64,000 bases of DNA from Auanema rhodensis (lineage: Eukaryota; Nematoda; Chromadorea; Rhabditida; Rhabditidae): NCBI GenBank assembly GCA_964057225.1, contig OZ059896.1, forward strand, positions 10,664,001-10,728,000, in the 5' to 3' direction. Positions 1-11,488 of the stretch are shown here, piece after piece. The first letter of the stretch is position 1; each line of letters opens with the position of its first letter. The position numbers and the translations under genes are program-made. A model generated the notes under the pieces. That model did no database searches and had not been told where the DNA came from. It saw only the letters and a list, made by a program, of their open reading frames with translations.

Positions 1-3000
1 TACTTTACGAAGTTCAGGAACAACAAAACTGGTCAAAATTTTAGCTTTAGGGCATTTTGAGATAATGAAGCTATTGACCGTATAATAATGAGAGCAGATA
101 AATTAACTTAATAACTTTTTTATGTTTTTCATTTGTTTCTAAAAAGAGTAATAGTAAGAATAATATAATCGTATATATTATAAAAATAATATTTAGAAAT
201 ATGATTTTTCATTTGAAAAATCATTTTTTGACTCTTTTTACATATGAAAGCTTGCCAACAATTCTAGTAGTACCGACATAAGTTGCTAATATTTTATTCA
301 TTAAAATAGCTTTAATAAGCCACAATAAACGGTTTTTGTGCTCAATGGGATATTGCATTGCCGTCATTATCGTGGCTCTCGCAATACATTCATACATACA
401 TACACAGTCAACGAAAGTACGTATGAATGGCAGAATAATTCTATCTTAACATACAAGGGATGTAATCCATGTTATTTCCGTTAAGAACAAAAACATTATG
501 TTAGTTAATGAAGATTTTTCAATTTTATACAAATATACTTAGATATATATCTAAATATTTCTAAATATATAGATATATATATATGTATTTGTATTGTATA
601 ATATATAGTATTTATAGTATATATAGTATATATTTTTATATTTTCATATAGAAATATAGAGATATATGTGTGTGAAATCGTACAGAATTGTATACACATA
701 GTGTATATTTCAATTTGAATATAGCATATTCAGTTGTAAATTGGTTTATTTTTTCTATTTTTTTTCATTAATTCCAGATAACATTCCAGATAACAGTTTT
801 GTATTCTTTATTCAAATAATGACCACTGCAGCACATTTTTGGAAATTTTCTTGTTTGTTTTCGGACACCCAATACATGAAAGGAAACGAAAATAAGATAA
901 CAACAAACCAAAAGAGTTCGTAAAAAGTGGAGAGATTATATTTCATTTTCCTTTTTATTACTAATTTAGTCTGAGATTCAGTTAAGTCTAGTTTTTATAA
1001 TATTTAAGTTTACTTACTTACGTATGGAGGGAGGGAAAGGGGACGAAAGGGAAGCGTGAAAGCAATATTTCATTAAGAATTTTTAGTTCATATATGGAAT
1101 AATATTCATATATAATGTTACTTTTCTTTTAACATCTAATAATACATAGCAGTTATTAATCATTGGACATCTTACATTTGAAACATTCGCATACTTTGAC
1201 CTAAGAAAGCCTAATAAGATTAAATTCTATAAGCAAAAGTATGCGGACCAAAGTTTTTATAAAATAAAAATCCTAATATTATATAAAATTAGAATATTTT
1301 ATAAAGTATTCTTCTTATTCTTTTTTTATTTTAGTTTATAATTGTAATTGTTTCAAACATTTTTATCAAGCATTATTCAATAATCAAGTTTTAAGTTTTG
1401 CAAAGTGAGTCAGCAGCATAATGAATGCTCAAAGAATATGGGAAAGCAAAGAGAGAAAGAGAAAACTCTAGCCAGTAACTAAAATAATTAAATAGTATGG
1501 AGTTGAAATGACAGCGAACGATACTCATAGATATATCTGCAATTGACATAAAGTTTTTTTTAGATAAAACTCGAGAGAACTTTATGATCACAAACCTTTG
1601 TAATCATTTTGTTTCTCATTTCATTTAATTATCTTGTTGGATATATCTGCTAAAATGAATCAGCAAATTTGCAGAGCTTCAACTTCCCTCCCAGTTTTCT
1701 TTTAACTCTATACATTTTAAAGAATAATGTATTTTTGGCTTTATTTAATTAGATGAAGCTGAGAGCAATGAGTAACTAACTGCCTAACACTCCCAGAGGA
1801 GACACGCTGAGTGTCATGAAGATCTGGTATACGATAGTATTCACACCGAAAGTGTTTTAATCACTCATACTGAAACCCAAGTAGTTTCCATGAATTTAAT
1901 TTATTTTTTTCTTCACTAAACTAGCAGATTTTAGTTCAACTCAATTTCCTGGAATCCAATAAAATAGGGGAACGAGCTCTCCATCTTATATAAATTTCTG
2001 TTTGACAAAAATGATTTTTTTTTCTCTTAATAAAAGACAATTCATCTATCAATTTTTGAAATTGTCATAAAAAATTTAAAATGACATTCCGAACATAATT
2101 TCCGTACTTTAAATGTATAAAACTGAATTTATTTTATATATTTCAAGATTAGTTATATATTTTTCATTTTCTACAACAAATATACATATTTCGGTATTTG
2201 TCATGTTGTCTATGACATATTAAACCGGAAATAGGAACAGGTATGTACATACAATGTATAGAAAGGTTGAAAGAAGTAACAACTTATATACATGTACATG
2301 TACGCTATCTATCATATATACTATGAAAATATCAATTTAGATCTTATTTCTCAATGTTCTACTGGATTATTTAGTAAACATAAAAATTTGAGAAGGCAAA
2401 AATTGATGACAAATATTTTTTAGAAAAAAAAAATGAGTTTTTAAAATAAAAAGAGAAGTAAAAGAAAGATAATAAATTCTATTTTTTTTAATCTGAATTA
2501 AAATGACATCCATCTACATACACATATGTGCATATACATATTACATGTCTCATTCTCATGTCTTTTCTATTTTAATTTTTTAGCAAAAAATGAATATTTT
2601 ACTTTGAGTATACACACATGTAAGATATGAAACGAATGAAGTAGTTTCAAATACTCTTTAATGTATACATAAATCTAGGTTTTAGATGAATTATTGACAT
2701 GAATAAAGAAAAATGAAGTCCAGAATGCTGAACACCTGAATATTTTACGTTTTTTTCTTTCATGGAAAACGATGTCTATTTAATACAAATATTATTTTGT
2801 ATAATATTTGAAAAGAAATAGTTAAATGCAGTCAAAATATGTCTGAAGTATGTAATATAGTTTATAAGAAAAAAGAGAGAAAAAGTTCAATATTTATTAA
2901 TATTGAATAATATCTTTTTTGAAAAAATGTCTGAACAATACACTAAATTGTGTTTTGTTTTGTTTTCATTTATATAACAACATACATATGTATATGAACT

Positions 3001-4202
3001 ATAATATTAGATAGTTATGTTGTTGTTTTTGATGATATTAATTGATAATTCAAATGAATATTTATTTATTTACATATCAAATTAAATTTTTTTGTCTTTT
3101 TTTGCAAATGTGTCATTCTCTCATCTGTGGCTTCCTATAGCATAAAGCGAGCTATGAAACGAAATATATTGTTCGCGTTTTCATGTTTTGTTTTGCGATC
3201 AAGCAACCCACAACAACCTTATTAACAGAATCTGTGAAATAGAAAACGGAAGATACACATAGTTATCGGTTGACTGATTCTATTGTCATCTGAAAAGCTG
3301 ATCCTTGGATTCATATAGTCTATAACATTGTCGTTCACTATGTTATCGTTGCAAATACTTCGTGAAGATTTCGGACAAAAAAGCAAAGCGAGTCGTTGTG
3401 AAAAATGGAACAAGTTTAGTCATGTACTAGGGATACTTGACAAGAAATGTAAAACTGTCTATTTAATCCCTCGTTATATAAGAATAATATTACTTTTTTC
3501 AGTAATATTAATCTTTGAATTGAAAAAAACTGATGTTTGACTAAGTTCAGCTTGAAAATGCATTTATGTCTTCCATAAGTATTAAAGGAATGAAGAAATA
3601 AAATAAAGAGTCATGTCAGAATTTTATTCTTCCGGAATACTTTGAGGGATTAGAAGACCGACGTTGCATATGATTTTTGTCGTCGTTAGCCCAAAGGCAA
3701 TGTTCAACTGCTGTCAATCAAACATAGAGGGACAGCTAAAGTCAGACCAAATTCTACTTATTCTGTTTTTGGACATTGAGACACCCAATGGCTTTGAGGA
3801 GAGGGGACATCAAGTAGCTATTCAGACATTCTAAAATCAAATTGAAGCAAAAATAATTTCGTTTTCACTGTTTTCTGTATTGAGATTAGGGATAAACAAG
3901 TTGGCGTGCTTGAGAAACATATATGTATGATGCAAATGTAAAAAAATGTGAAAATTCAATTATTATAATTATTTTTTTCAAAACTTTTACAAAAACACAA
4001 GTATTTTGTTGAATACTTATCTATATTTCTATTCTATTTCTCATCTTCTGACAATATCTTAAGAGTTTTTGAATTGGAACTTGAAATATTCTTGTAGAAG
4101 GACTATAGAATTATATGTATTGAACAAGCAAAATTCCTTTTTTATCTTTTTTTTTTGCTTTAAACTGTATCTGTATTACTATAAACAGGGATTTTCTTTC
4201 AG
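1..4202. other. AT-rich stretch with no supportable gene
   Basis: Very AT-rich, with many TA-rich runs, short A/T homopolymers and CATA-type simple repeats (for example near 390-410 and 2515-2535). Open frames here (505-699 minus, 741-923 plus, 1391-1591 minus, 3328-3540 plus) are short and low in complexity, with no recognisable motif. A short ATG frame at 3154 begins with a hydrophobic peptide (MKRNILFAF...) and stops after about 23 codons. It could be a signal-peptide exon of the membrane protein gene downstream, but no linking exon was found. Confidence 0.5.
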
Positions 4203-5620
4203 TTATATGGTTTTAATTATTTTATCAACACTTATTGGAATCTGTATTGTTGTTATAATAGCTTCTGTTGTTTGTAAGAGATTCAGAAAATGTCCACTGT
4301 ATCGAGATCCAGCAGGTATGAACTTATCTTATCATCTAGTAGTTATTAAAGCAAATGTTTTTTCAGTATTATCACATACTTTGCCAACAACATCAATGTA
4401 TCGTCCAGTGGATACTATTCCTCCAAAAATTTATGAAGGTGGGAAAGTAACATCTAAACGAAACTGTAAACAGCAAAAAAAATATTTTATTGCTCATTTG
4501 CTATATGCTATATGTATATACATATTCACACCAATATGTATTTATATAGATAGCATGAAGAGATTGTTTCCCAAAACATTTCCGGATGAAGGTAAAGAAC
4601 ATTAGTGAAGCAGAGATGACGACAACGACGGTGACTAGGCTGTAATAGTTGTTGAATAGCTCGATTGAAGTAGTTTATGCTATGCTACTTTGCAAAAAAA
4701 TAAGGATTGAGCATATATTCAGATGACGATAGTGAGAAATGTAAGAAGCAGAAAACAACTTATAAAGAATATATAAAAGAAAAGCAATAGCTTTTGACAC
4801 AAGTAGAAATAGAGACTATAAAGCAATGAAACGAGAGATTTAATGGTTATAGTACCGAATAGAAAGAAATTTCAATTGCAATTACAATTAACTACCACTT
4901 TTGGTCAATATAACATAGGAATAACTAAACTTGAACACCTTTTAAAATATATTATAAATATACGAATGGCCACAGGGGGGGGGGGGGGGTTGGAGGTTTA
5001 AGAGAGACAAGGGATAAAATCTTCATTTAATATAAAAATTATTTTACAAATATCTAGTAACCTTTGAAATATTATTATATAAAAAGTTTATGTTATATAT
5101 GAACTTCTCTCAATTACTCCGAAACTTTTGGAATAGATTATATTATTATTTTGAGAAGAAAACTTGTATTTATATACTTTTGACCGAAGAAAAATTTTAA
5201 AAAGCAAATTATTTTTTTTGTCCAGAAAAAAATAGTGAAAACTATAAGAATAAAATCGAAAAATTAAAAATTCTATAATCAGAGATTACTCTCATTAAGC
5301 TTATTACTGTCCTCAAACTAAAGATTTTATAATTCAATGCTGTTTTGGATAATAGGGCATTAAACTTGGAGCATTTCCCAAGGCATTCCAGTTAAATGAG
5401 TAAAATACATAAAATTCTCTAAACTGACCTTACATAAAAGATAAATTAAAATAAATTAAATGTTCTTTTAATATAATTTACTAATTTTCTTTATTTTGCA
5501 GCTCCACCACCATACGAGTGCTTTGTTCCACCTCCAGATCAAATGCGCACGGATTGGAATAGTTTTTTGGATAATGAAATGAATAGCCAAAGTCGCCGTG
5601 TTACAACTTTACATTCCTGA
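4203..5620 (+). CDS. Single-pass membrane protein with proline-rich PPPY tail (5' end not found)
   Basis: Four exons are supported: 4203-4315, 4367-4438, 4550-4591 (42 bases, phase-preserving, probable) and 5502-5620. The first encodes one strongly hydrophobic helix (YMVLIILSTLIGICIVVII...) followed by Cys/Arg-rich juxtamembrane residues (VCKRFRKCPLYRDP). The cytoplasmic tail contains APPPYECFVPPP, a PPxY motif of the kind bound by WW domains of Nedd4-type ligases, and ends in ...RVTTLHS. Short extracellular part, one helix and PPPY tail recall Shisa/CYYR1-like adaptors, but no Cys-rich ectodomain exon could be identified upstream, so the family call is only a suggestion. The last intron is about 0.9 kb, long for this window. 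The true start is probably in an unrecognised upstream exon. Basis: helix, motif and splice phases are read directly; function is inferred. Confidence 0.6.
4975..4989. repeat. 15-base G homopolymer
   Basis: An uninterrupted run of 15 G in a strongly AT-rich region. A similar 11-base G run lies at 20199-20209. Confidence 0.95.
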
Positions 5621-6998
5621 AGAACTGCTGCTTCAATCTATCAGGGTCTCGTCGAAATCAAAAAAGATCATGGATTTATATAATTAGCCTAAACAATCAG
5701 CCAGAAACATCATGAGCTTTGCAGAATTTTATTATATGTATTATATGTGTAACTATGTATTTTCGCATAGTTCTTGATATTTCATATTGTTTTTTTTAAG
5801 CTTTTGGTTATTTTTCGAAAAAAAAAGAAATCTCCTCAAGTCAACCACGGGTACAACAACGAAGGTGTTGTTTACGGTAGTTATATACTTGCAATGATTT
5901 CTCATGTCAACAAGCTTCGGAAACAGCTCATTTTAGACATTTAAAAGAAAGTAATAGATCAAATTATTTTATATTTATATATAGAAATTCTTTTGCTTTC
6001 CTACCACCTATAGCTGTGTATGAAATTAGCTTAACCGTGTTCTCAGTGTCTAAATAACTATCTTTCGTCTAACACATCTATACTCAATGCCACAACAGAC
6101 TTTTACTTATGTAATTTTAACTATGTTTCTATAATCCATTATAGGCGACAAAGTTATCTCATTGCTTGTAGATATTATTTGTTTAAAATTCATTTACCAG
6201 GGTTTATAAAGTGAAAACAAAACATTTTACTAAATCAATTGTAAAAATATTTTTATTAATTTCTAATGCCTTATCGCTGTGATATGTCTGAAATCGATGA
6301 GATGCTAAACAAACTGTACGAAATAAACTTTTATATTCACATTCTTAAAATAGGTTATGAGATGATATATTGAAAAATAGATATTGTTATGTTATACATC
6401 TAAAATATAAATTATCTTTGAACTTCTTATTTCAAAGAAAATCAAAATATTTCGATGTATAAAATGTTTTCTTGCTGTATAAATAAATAAAACGTACTTT
6501 GATGCGATAAAATTTAAGGTTATCTAAGAGATTCAAGTAATCAAACATGCTATAAGACTAAACTAGACTGAAGTTATAAAGCTTTGTTGTTCAATTGAAT
6601 ACTATAACAAATGGAAAAAACTTTGATTTATTATCTTTGCCATATAAAAGAAATAACTTATCAAACATATATGTTAGGCAGTGTCGTTATACTTTCCCAA
6701 GGGAATATATTGAATGATATTTCGAAAAAAAGTGCCAAGAACAACTGATGGATGACATGTCAGGACAATGAATTTCTCGAAGCTATTTCTGCATATCAGA
6801 CAAGTATGCTGAAAACGTGAAATTCGAAACAAATAGGGAACTATGAAGAGTTCACAATTAAAAGCAAATCGAGCAGAAACAACTGTTACGAAGCTATTTG
6901 ATGTACAGCAATATTTTATTATTATTTAATTTGAACAGAATTGCCTAAATTGGATGCCAGTAATCTACGTTAAAATCTAAAACTTTAATATTCGTCAT
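5621..6998. other. Intergenic / 3' flanking sequence
   Basis: Non-coding AT-rich sequence between two convergent genes: the membrane protein on plus ending at 5620 and the PLP-binding protein on minus ending at 6999. It holds AATAAA-type poly(A) signals (for example the aaataaataaaa run near 6480-6492). No long frames or structured repeats were seen. Confidence 0.5.
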
Positions 6999-8022
6999 CT
7001 ATACATATACATTATAATTTCGTTCTCCAAAGATTTTGGTTCCAACACGAACAATTGTACTTCCTTGAGCAATTGCTTGAACAAAGTCGTCGGACATTCC
7101 CATAGAAATCTCCTAAGAAAATCATAAAACTCATTTTATGCTTTTGATATATACCAAATCATCTTCACTAAGTCCAGATTGTGCTATATATTTTGCACGT
7201 ACATCGTACAAAGAGGTGAAATCAGGGTTCGGTATGGTATGGCTAGAGAAATGACACATAGAAACAATTATTAACTACTCCAACCTGTTGTCAAATGAAC
7301 CTATGGTCATGAATCCAATTAATTTCAAATTAGGGCAATTATTACGGACATAATCGGCTAGTTTCATTGCACCATCTCCATTCAAGCCGCCTTTCTGCTC
7401 TTCCATACTTGTATTTACTTGAACAAGAACGTTCAGTATCTAAATATATTAATAAAATAAAAGGGACATTTGAAAAGTATAAAAACTTTATTTCTTTTGG
7501 CAAATTCCTTATTAAATCCATCACAATGCTTTTCAGTTTCTAATGTGTGAACGGCATAAAGTCCAGGACTATTGCATATCTTAGGAATCTGAATAACTTA
7601 TGTGGGTAAATGTGAAATGTAAAGTTGGATTAAAAGGAACCTTATTGCTTTGAACCTGTCCGATATAATGCCATCGAATTGACGGACACGCTTCATGCAA
7701 TTCATGTGATTTCTCATCCAACTCATTTACATAATTTTCTCCGAAATCTAGTTGTCCAGCATCGACACAAGTCTAAACAACAGCACATGTAAAAAAATTG
7801 TAGAATGAAAAGATATATCAGATTATCATAACAACATACTTTAATAAATTCAGCTGGTTTAGTTTTTGAAGCAGCAACTAATAAGCATCGTTTAGTTAAA
7901 GTAGAAGCAGCAACGCTTTGTGCAACAACATCCTTGACGTTGGCAATATTTGCAGATACCTTGAACAATTAGTTATAAAAGTAGAAAATATTGAAAACCT
8001 CGCTCAAGGGTGGGTTCACCAT
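6999..8022 (-). CDS. PLPBP: Pyridoxal phosphate homeostasis protein (YggS/PROSC family)
   Basis: Binds pyridoxal 5'-phosphate without known catalysis and is thought to buffer and deliver it. The family is cytosolic and/or mitochondrial. Start at 8022 gives MVNPPLSE, then a 39-base intron, then exon 7959-7840. Family landmarks follow in order: [10 protein letters not shown], with the PLP-binding lysine in the expected VSKTKP-type motif; [49 protein letters not shown]-type [14 protein letters not shown]; and [15 protein letters not shown] close to the C-terminus. Order and overall length match the single-domain alanine-racemase-like barrel family. The gene is split by about five short introns. 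It is divergent from the gene starting near 8.4 kb, so the 8023-8418 interval may be a shared promoter. Confidence 0.93.
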
Positions 8023-8418
8023 TGTAGAATATGGAATTGCTTTTTGAAATAAAACCCTGCGGCAAGGATTTAGTGCCTTAAGTAGCATCAATTTCTTAGA
8101 GAAACTGGTGATAAATCTCCTATGAGTTGTACGTAATTTCGCGTTATCAATGCGGTGTTGATGAATTGTTTCAATGCTAAGTTACAAAATAAGATACAAC
8201 ATATGACGTGATAAAGCGTCTATAGTTTGATGGGGTCACGAGGATCTTTCCATGAAATGTCTTTATTGTTTTTATATATTAGAAGGACGTGTTTCCATGA
8301 AACATCACAAATTGTGAAATTCTGATAATTTCGGGGAAATTTATGCCATCAATTATAATGAAACTTGGATTTTTAATATTTTTCGTTTGTTAGCTTTACT
8401 TGTGTTTATTTATTTTAG
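8023..8418. promoter_or_regulatory. Divergent intergenic region
   Basis: About 400 bases between a minus-strand gene starting at 8022 and a plus-strand gene whose first certain exon begins at 8419. It probably carries both promoters and the missing first exon of the plus-strand gene. Two short ATG frames (8257, MKCLYCF...; 8347, MPSIIMK...) do not splice in phase to the 8419 exon. Confidence 0.35.
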
Positions 8419-9138
8419 ATATAAAAACAATTTAATTGAACCTATATTATCAGGATGTCCAACAGTCTTGGGTGCAAAGGTATCATACACAAAAAGAGGT
8501 TATTAAATGTTAGTGTTGGTAATGAGAGTTTTGCATAACTGTTTTTCTATTTAGCCCAATAGCCTTCAAGCTTTAAAGAATTACATAGATAATGATTTGA
8601 GTTATGAAGTTGTTTATGAACTTCCAGAATGTTTACTAAAGAGTTTGCAGGTTTTTACATATCTTAATATATCTTTTGAGAATCGTCTTATAGAAAAATG
8701 TTGAAATGCATGAGAACTTACTTAGAAGTGGTGGATCTCCCCCAAAAGAAATACCAAATAGAACCCCACGCGTTACTAATGAAAATCCCGATTTTATTAG
8801 TTCGATATTTGCTATGATGGATAAAAATATAACGGACGGTTAGTACCATAACTTATTCCAGCCGACCTTAACTTATTCCAGCCGACCAGAATATTATAGT
8901 TCCAACTCTACCAGTGCAACGGTTTGAAGTAGCAAAAGACAAAAAAAAAGCCGTGAAAGTTCCTATCGCACAAAATTTACAAAAATCAAAGAGAGTATCT
9001 TGGAGATCTCCTTTGACTTCTGTACAATTGTTTACTCCACATTTCACTTATCGATTTCCTGATCCTGAATACTTCATTTCTTTTTCCTCACAGCAAGGTG
9101 CGCATACCTATCGTTCTGGGAAAGAAAAAAATGCATAA
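8419..9138 (+). CDS. Unknown protein with a PP1-docking-like KRVSW motif (5' end missing)
   Basis: I do not recognise the family. Four exons join in frame. The first begins at 8419 and reads KNNLIEPILSGCPTVLGAK; the second reads PNSLQALKNYIDNDLSYEVV; the third carries GGSPPKEIPNRTPRVTNENP; and the last (8900-9138) carries KDKKKAVKVPIAQN, SKRVSWRSPLTSVQLFTP and ends GKEKNA. The KRVSW core has the shape of an RVxF-type protein phosphatase 1 docking motif, and the spaced L..V..F after it is seen in several PP1 regulators. This suggests a PP1 regulatory subunit, but the rest of the protein gives no support either way. The start codon was not found. The last intron contains a 19-base tandem duplication (8849-8887). 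The gene converges on the myo-inositol oxygenase gene. Confidence 0.6.
8849..8887 (+). repeat. 19-bp tandem duplication inside an intron
   Basis: The unit taacttattccagccgacc occurs at 8849-8867 and again at 8869-8887, period 20, just before the 3' splice site of the last intron of the unknown gene. Each copy includes a CCAG that could act as an alternative acceptor. Confidence 0.9.
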
Positions 9139-9464
9139 TTTCTACATGATTTCTTCTGCATGATAATAATAAGTGAATGAAAATATGTTTTTTTCGTTCA
9201 AATGTTTCTGTTCAACTGTTCTTTATTTTCAGATCTTCAATTTCTGCTTTAATTGTATATTTTTTCTTCTTATTTCTCATTTCTGTCTCATTTCTATCTC
9301 ATTTCTATATCATTTCTATCTCATTTCTATTCACTTGTCATAATTTAATTAGAACTGAATCTCATATTTTATCTGAGTTATGAACGTAGACATTAATGTT
9401 CAAATATATTAAATGAAAAAAAAATCATGCAACATATAAATATATTTAGTTATACCAGGAGTTC
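9139..9464. other. Short intergenic region between convergent genes, with a simple repeat
   Basis: Contains about five imperfect tandem copies of an 11-12 base unit built on tctcatttcta (about 9273-9333). No gene is seen; the open frame at 9177-9383 is Phe/Ser-rich low-complexity sequence from this repeat. Confidence 0.6.
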
Positions 9465-10573
9465 TTACCAGGAGACTGTTCCAGGAATGTATTGATCGAT
9501 CAGGCTTTGATAATATGGTTTCAATTTATCCAAATCAGGTTTAATATCAGTCTTCGAATAGAGGTCACAGTTGCTAAATAGCAGTTTTAAAAAGAAAATT
9601 TAAACGTTAAGCTCACTTTAGCATCATTACAGCTGGCAACATTTCACGATCTCTTTCACATTCAAAATGTTTATAAGCATTGTGTGTATGATATGGATAA
9701 AATGAATGAAAACGAATAGCATATAATGCATCGTCAGGCAAAGTTGAGCCATGGTTTTTCAGAACCTGTAGATTCAGCGTTAACTAAATTAGCTGAGTAT
9801 ATATCACCTGATATATATATTCATCATGACTCCAGGTCATAAGCAAGTTTTCAATACCGCAACCAGGCTTGTAGATACCGCACGGTGTACTGAAAAACCG
9901 TCAAATCATTGTAATGGTAGTTGACCCTTACTTATATCTCTCGTCTTTTAAGTCGGGATTTCCTTCAAAACTTTTCAAGCCAAATACAACAGTGTCTGAT
10001 GGAGCACATCCTACGGGATATGTATCTCCTGAAATATAGACAGAAACTTTATATATTTTTTCAAAGGCTATAACATGAAATAATACAAAAAATAACCTGT
10101 AACTGCATATTGTTCCTCCCCCCACATGGACATAACTTTTCCAAGATCATGTACAAGGCCGGCGAGATGCATCCAAGGTTTGTCTGGATGAGCAGCTCTA
10201 AGTCGTTCAGCTGTTTGGTAAGCATGGAAAATATTAGGCTCATCCACCTATATCAATATATAAGTTAATGTTTTTTTTGATTAATTTACATCTGGATCAC
10301 TTTCATCAAGAAAGCCGGCTAATTCTTGTAAACATTCCATAACGGACATTTTAGCATGTGAAAAACCAAGCCATTTTTTATGCTTAAAATTATAAATATA
10401 GAGGATAAAAAATTGAGAGAATTAACCATATTGTTGACAAAGTCTACAGTTTGCAGTTGATGTTGATTATAATAATGATTTTTGACTCTTATTTGAATAT
10501 CAGTCAACGCATCTTGTTCATATACTCGAAAGTTATGATTAGTTTGAGTGGAAGTACCAAGATCGATCTTCAT
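9465..10573 (-). CDS. MIOX: Inositol oxygenase (myo-inositol oxygenase)
   Basis: Cytosolic di-iron enzyme that cleaves myo-inositol with O2 to D-glucuronate, the first committed step of inositol catabolism. The start at 10573 gives MKIDLGTSTQTNHNFRVY. Family landmarks are in order: SVMECLQELAGFLDESDPDVD; NIFHAYQTAERLR; the iron-ligand region WMHLAGLVHDLGKVM (the HD pair); WGEEQYAVTGDTYPVGC; MTWSHDEYIYQVLKNH; YAIRFHSFYPYHTHNAY; and a C-terminus YIPGTVSW followed by TAA at 9465-9467. All expected His/Asp ligands are visible. Length is close to the usual 280-300 residues, with five or six short introns. It lies upstream of and co-oriented with nothing close: the next minus-strand gene ends about 0.9 kb to the right, so an operon is not indicated. 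Confidence 0.96.
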
Positions 10574-11488
10574 TTTTCTCTATAATTCTTTTTGTGATTG
10601 AAAAATAATAATGAATTGAATAGAATACAATAAAAAAATCAAAATGAATGAGTAGTAAGTGAAAATGATATAGAAAAGTTTAATTTAAACAAAAATTTCA
10701 ACATGACCTGAGATTTTCTTTTTATATGGAAAAATTTAGTGTCATAAAGTTGTATACTGTACAAAGTTTAAATGGATATAAATATAGATTGAATAAGATC
10801 ATATAAGATTAAAATGGATATTAAATATTCTGCAACAATTTTAAGTAAAAGGAAGATAGCTGTGTGAACATTAATTGAATAATACTTCTTTAATCAAGGA
10901 TAATGGTGAGAATTATAGAAAACTAGTTTGATTGCGTGTTCATTTCAGAATGTTCAATAAGTCATTATTAGAGTATCTAGCTATCTTATATTTTTTTATT
11001 TTTATCAGGAGGTCGACACATAAGTAAATATTTGTATTTATATATTATCAATAACTTCTTCATAACTATGCTTAATTAGATTCTTTTTACTCAAATTTAT
11101 TCACCTCGTCTTCCTATTCTAAACATCTACTTACTCTTCTTAGCCACATTTTCAGTCAATTCATGACTTTTAAGCGAACAAATGTAACAAACAGAACAGG
11201 CGCTCAACCTTTTTAGAATGTATTCTTACCAATAAAACATGTTATTATATATTTTTGCAGATTTGTATGATTATAATAATCCTAAATGGAAGTACATTGT
11301 TAATCTGATTAGACATAGCGGTTGCAACTGAACTTTTAATACAAAATTGAACATTGTAATGTTATTAAGTATCGAACTTGAAGGGTTTTTTATGTTGTTA
11401 TGTCAAGAATATTTAGACAAATTTACATTTATTCATAGGCTTGCATTATAATAAATCACAGTGTTTTAAAAAAATTCTATGCATTCCA
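10574..11488. other. Intergenic region upstream of MIOX
   Basis: AT-rich, no coding signal. It holds the promoter of MIOX (minus strand) and the 3' flank of the dehydrogenase gene. Confidence 0.5.

Noticed and set aside
3328-3540. 70-codon open frame starting MSFTMLSLQILRED
   Set aside because: No motif, no linked exons in phase with the gene downstream, and an equally long antisense frame; not enough to call a gene.
4439-4605. Continuation of the membrane-protein exon past 4438
   Set aside because: It reads into low-complexity sequence and a stop; the GT at 4439 and the in-phase 42-base exon at 4550 give a better tail leading to PPPY.
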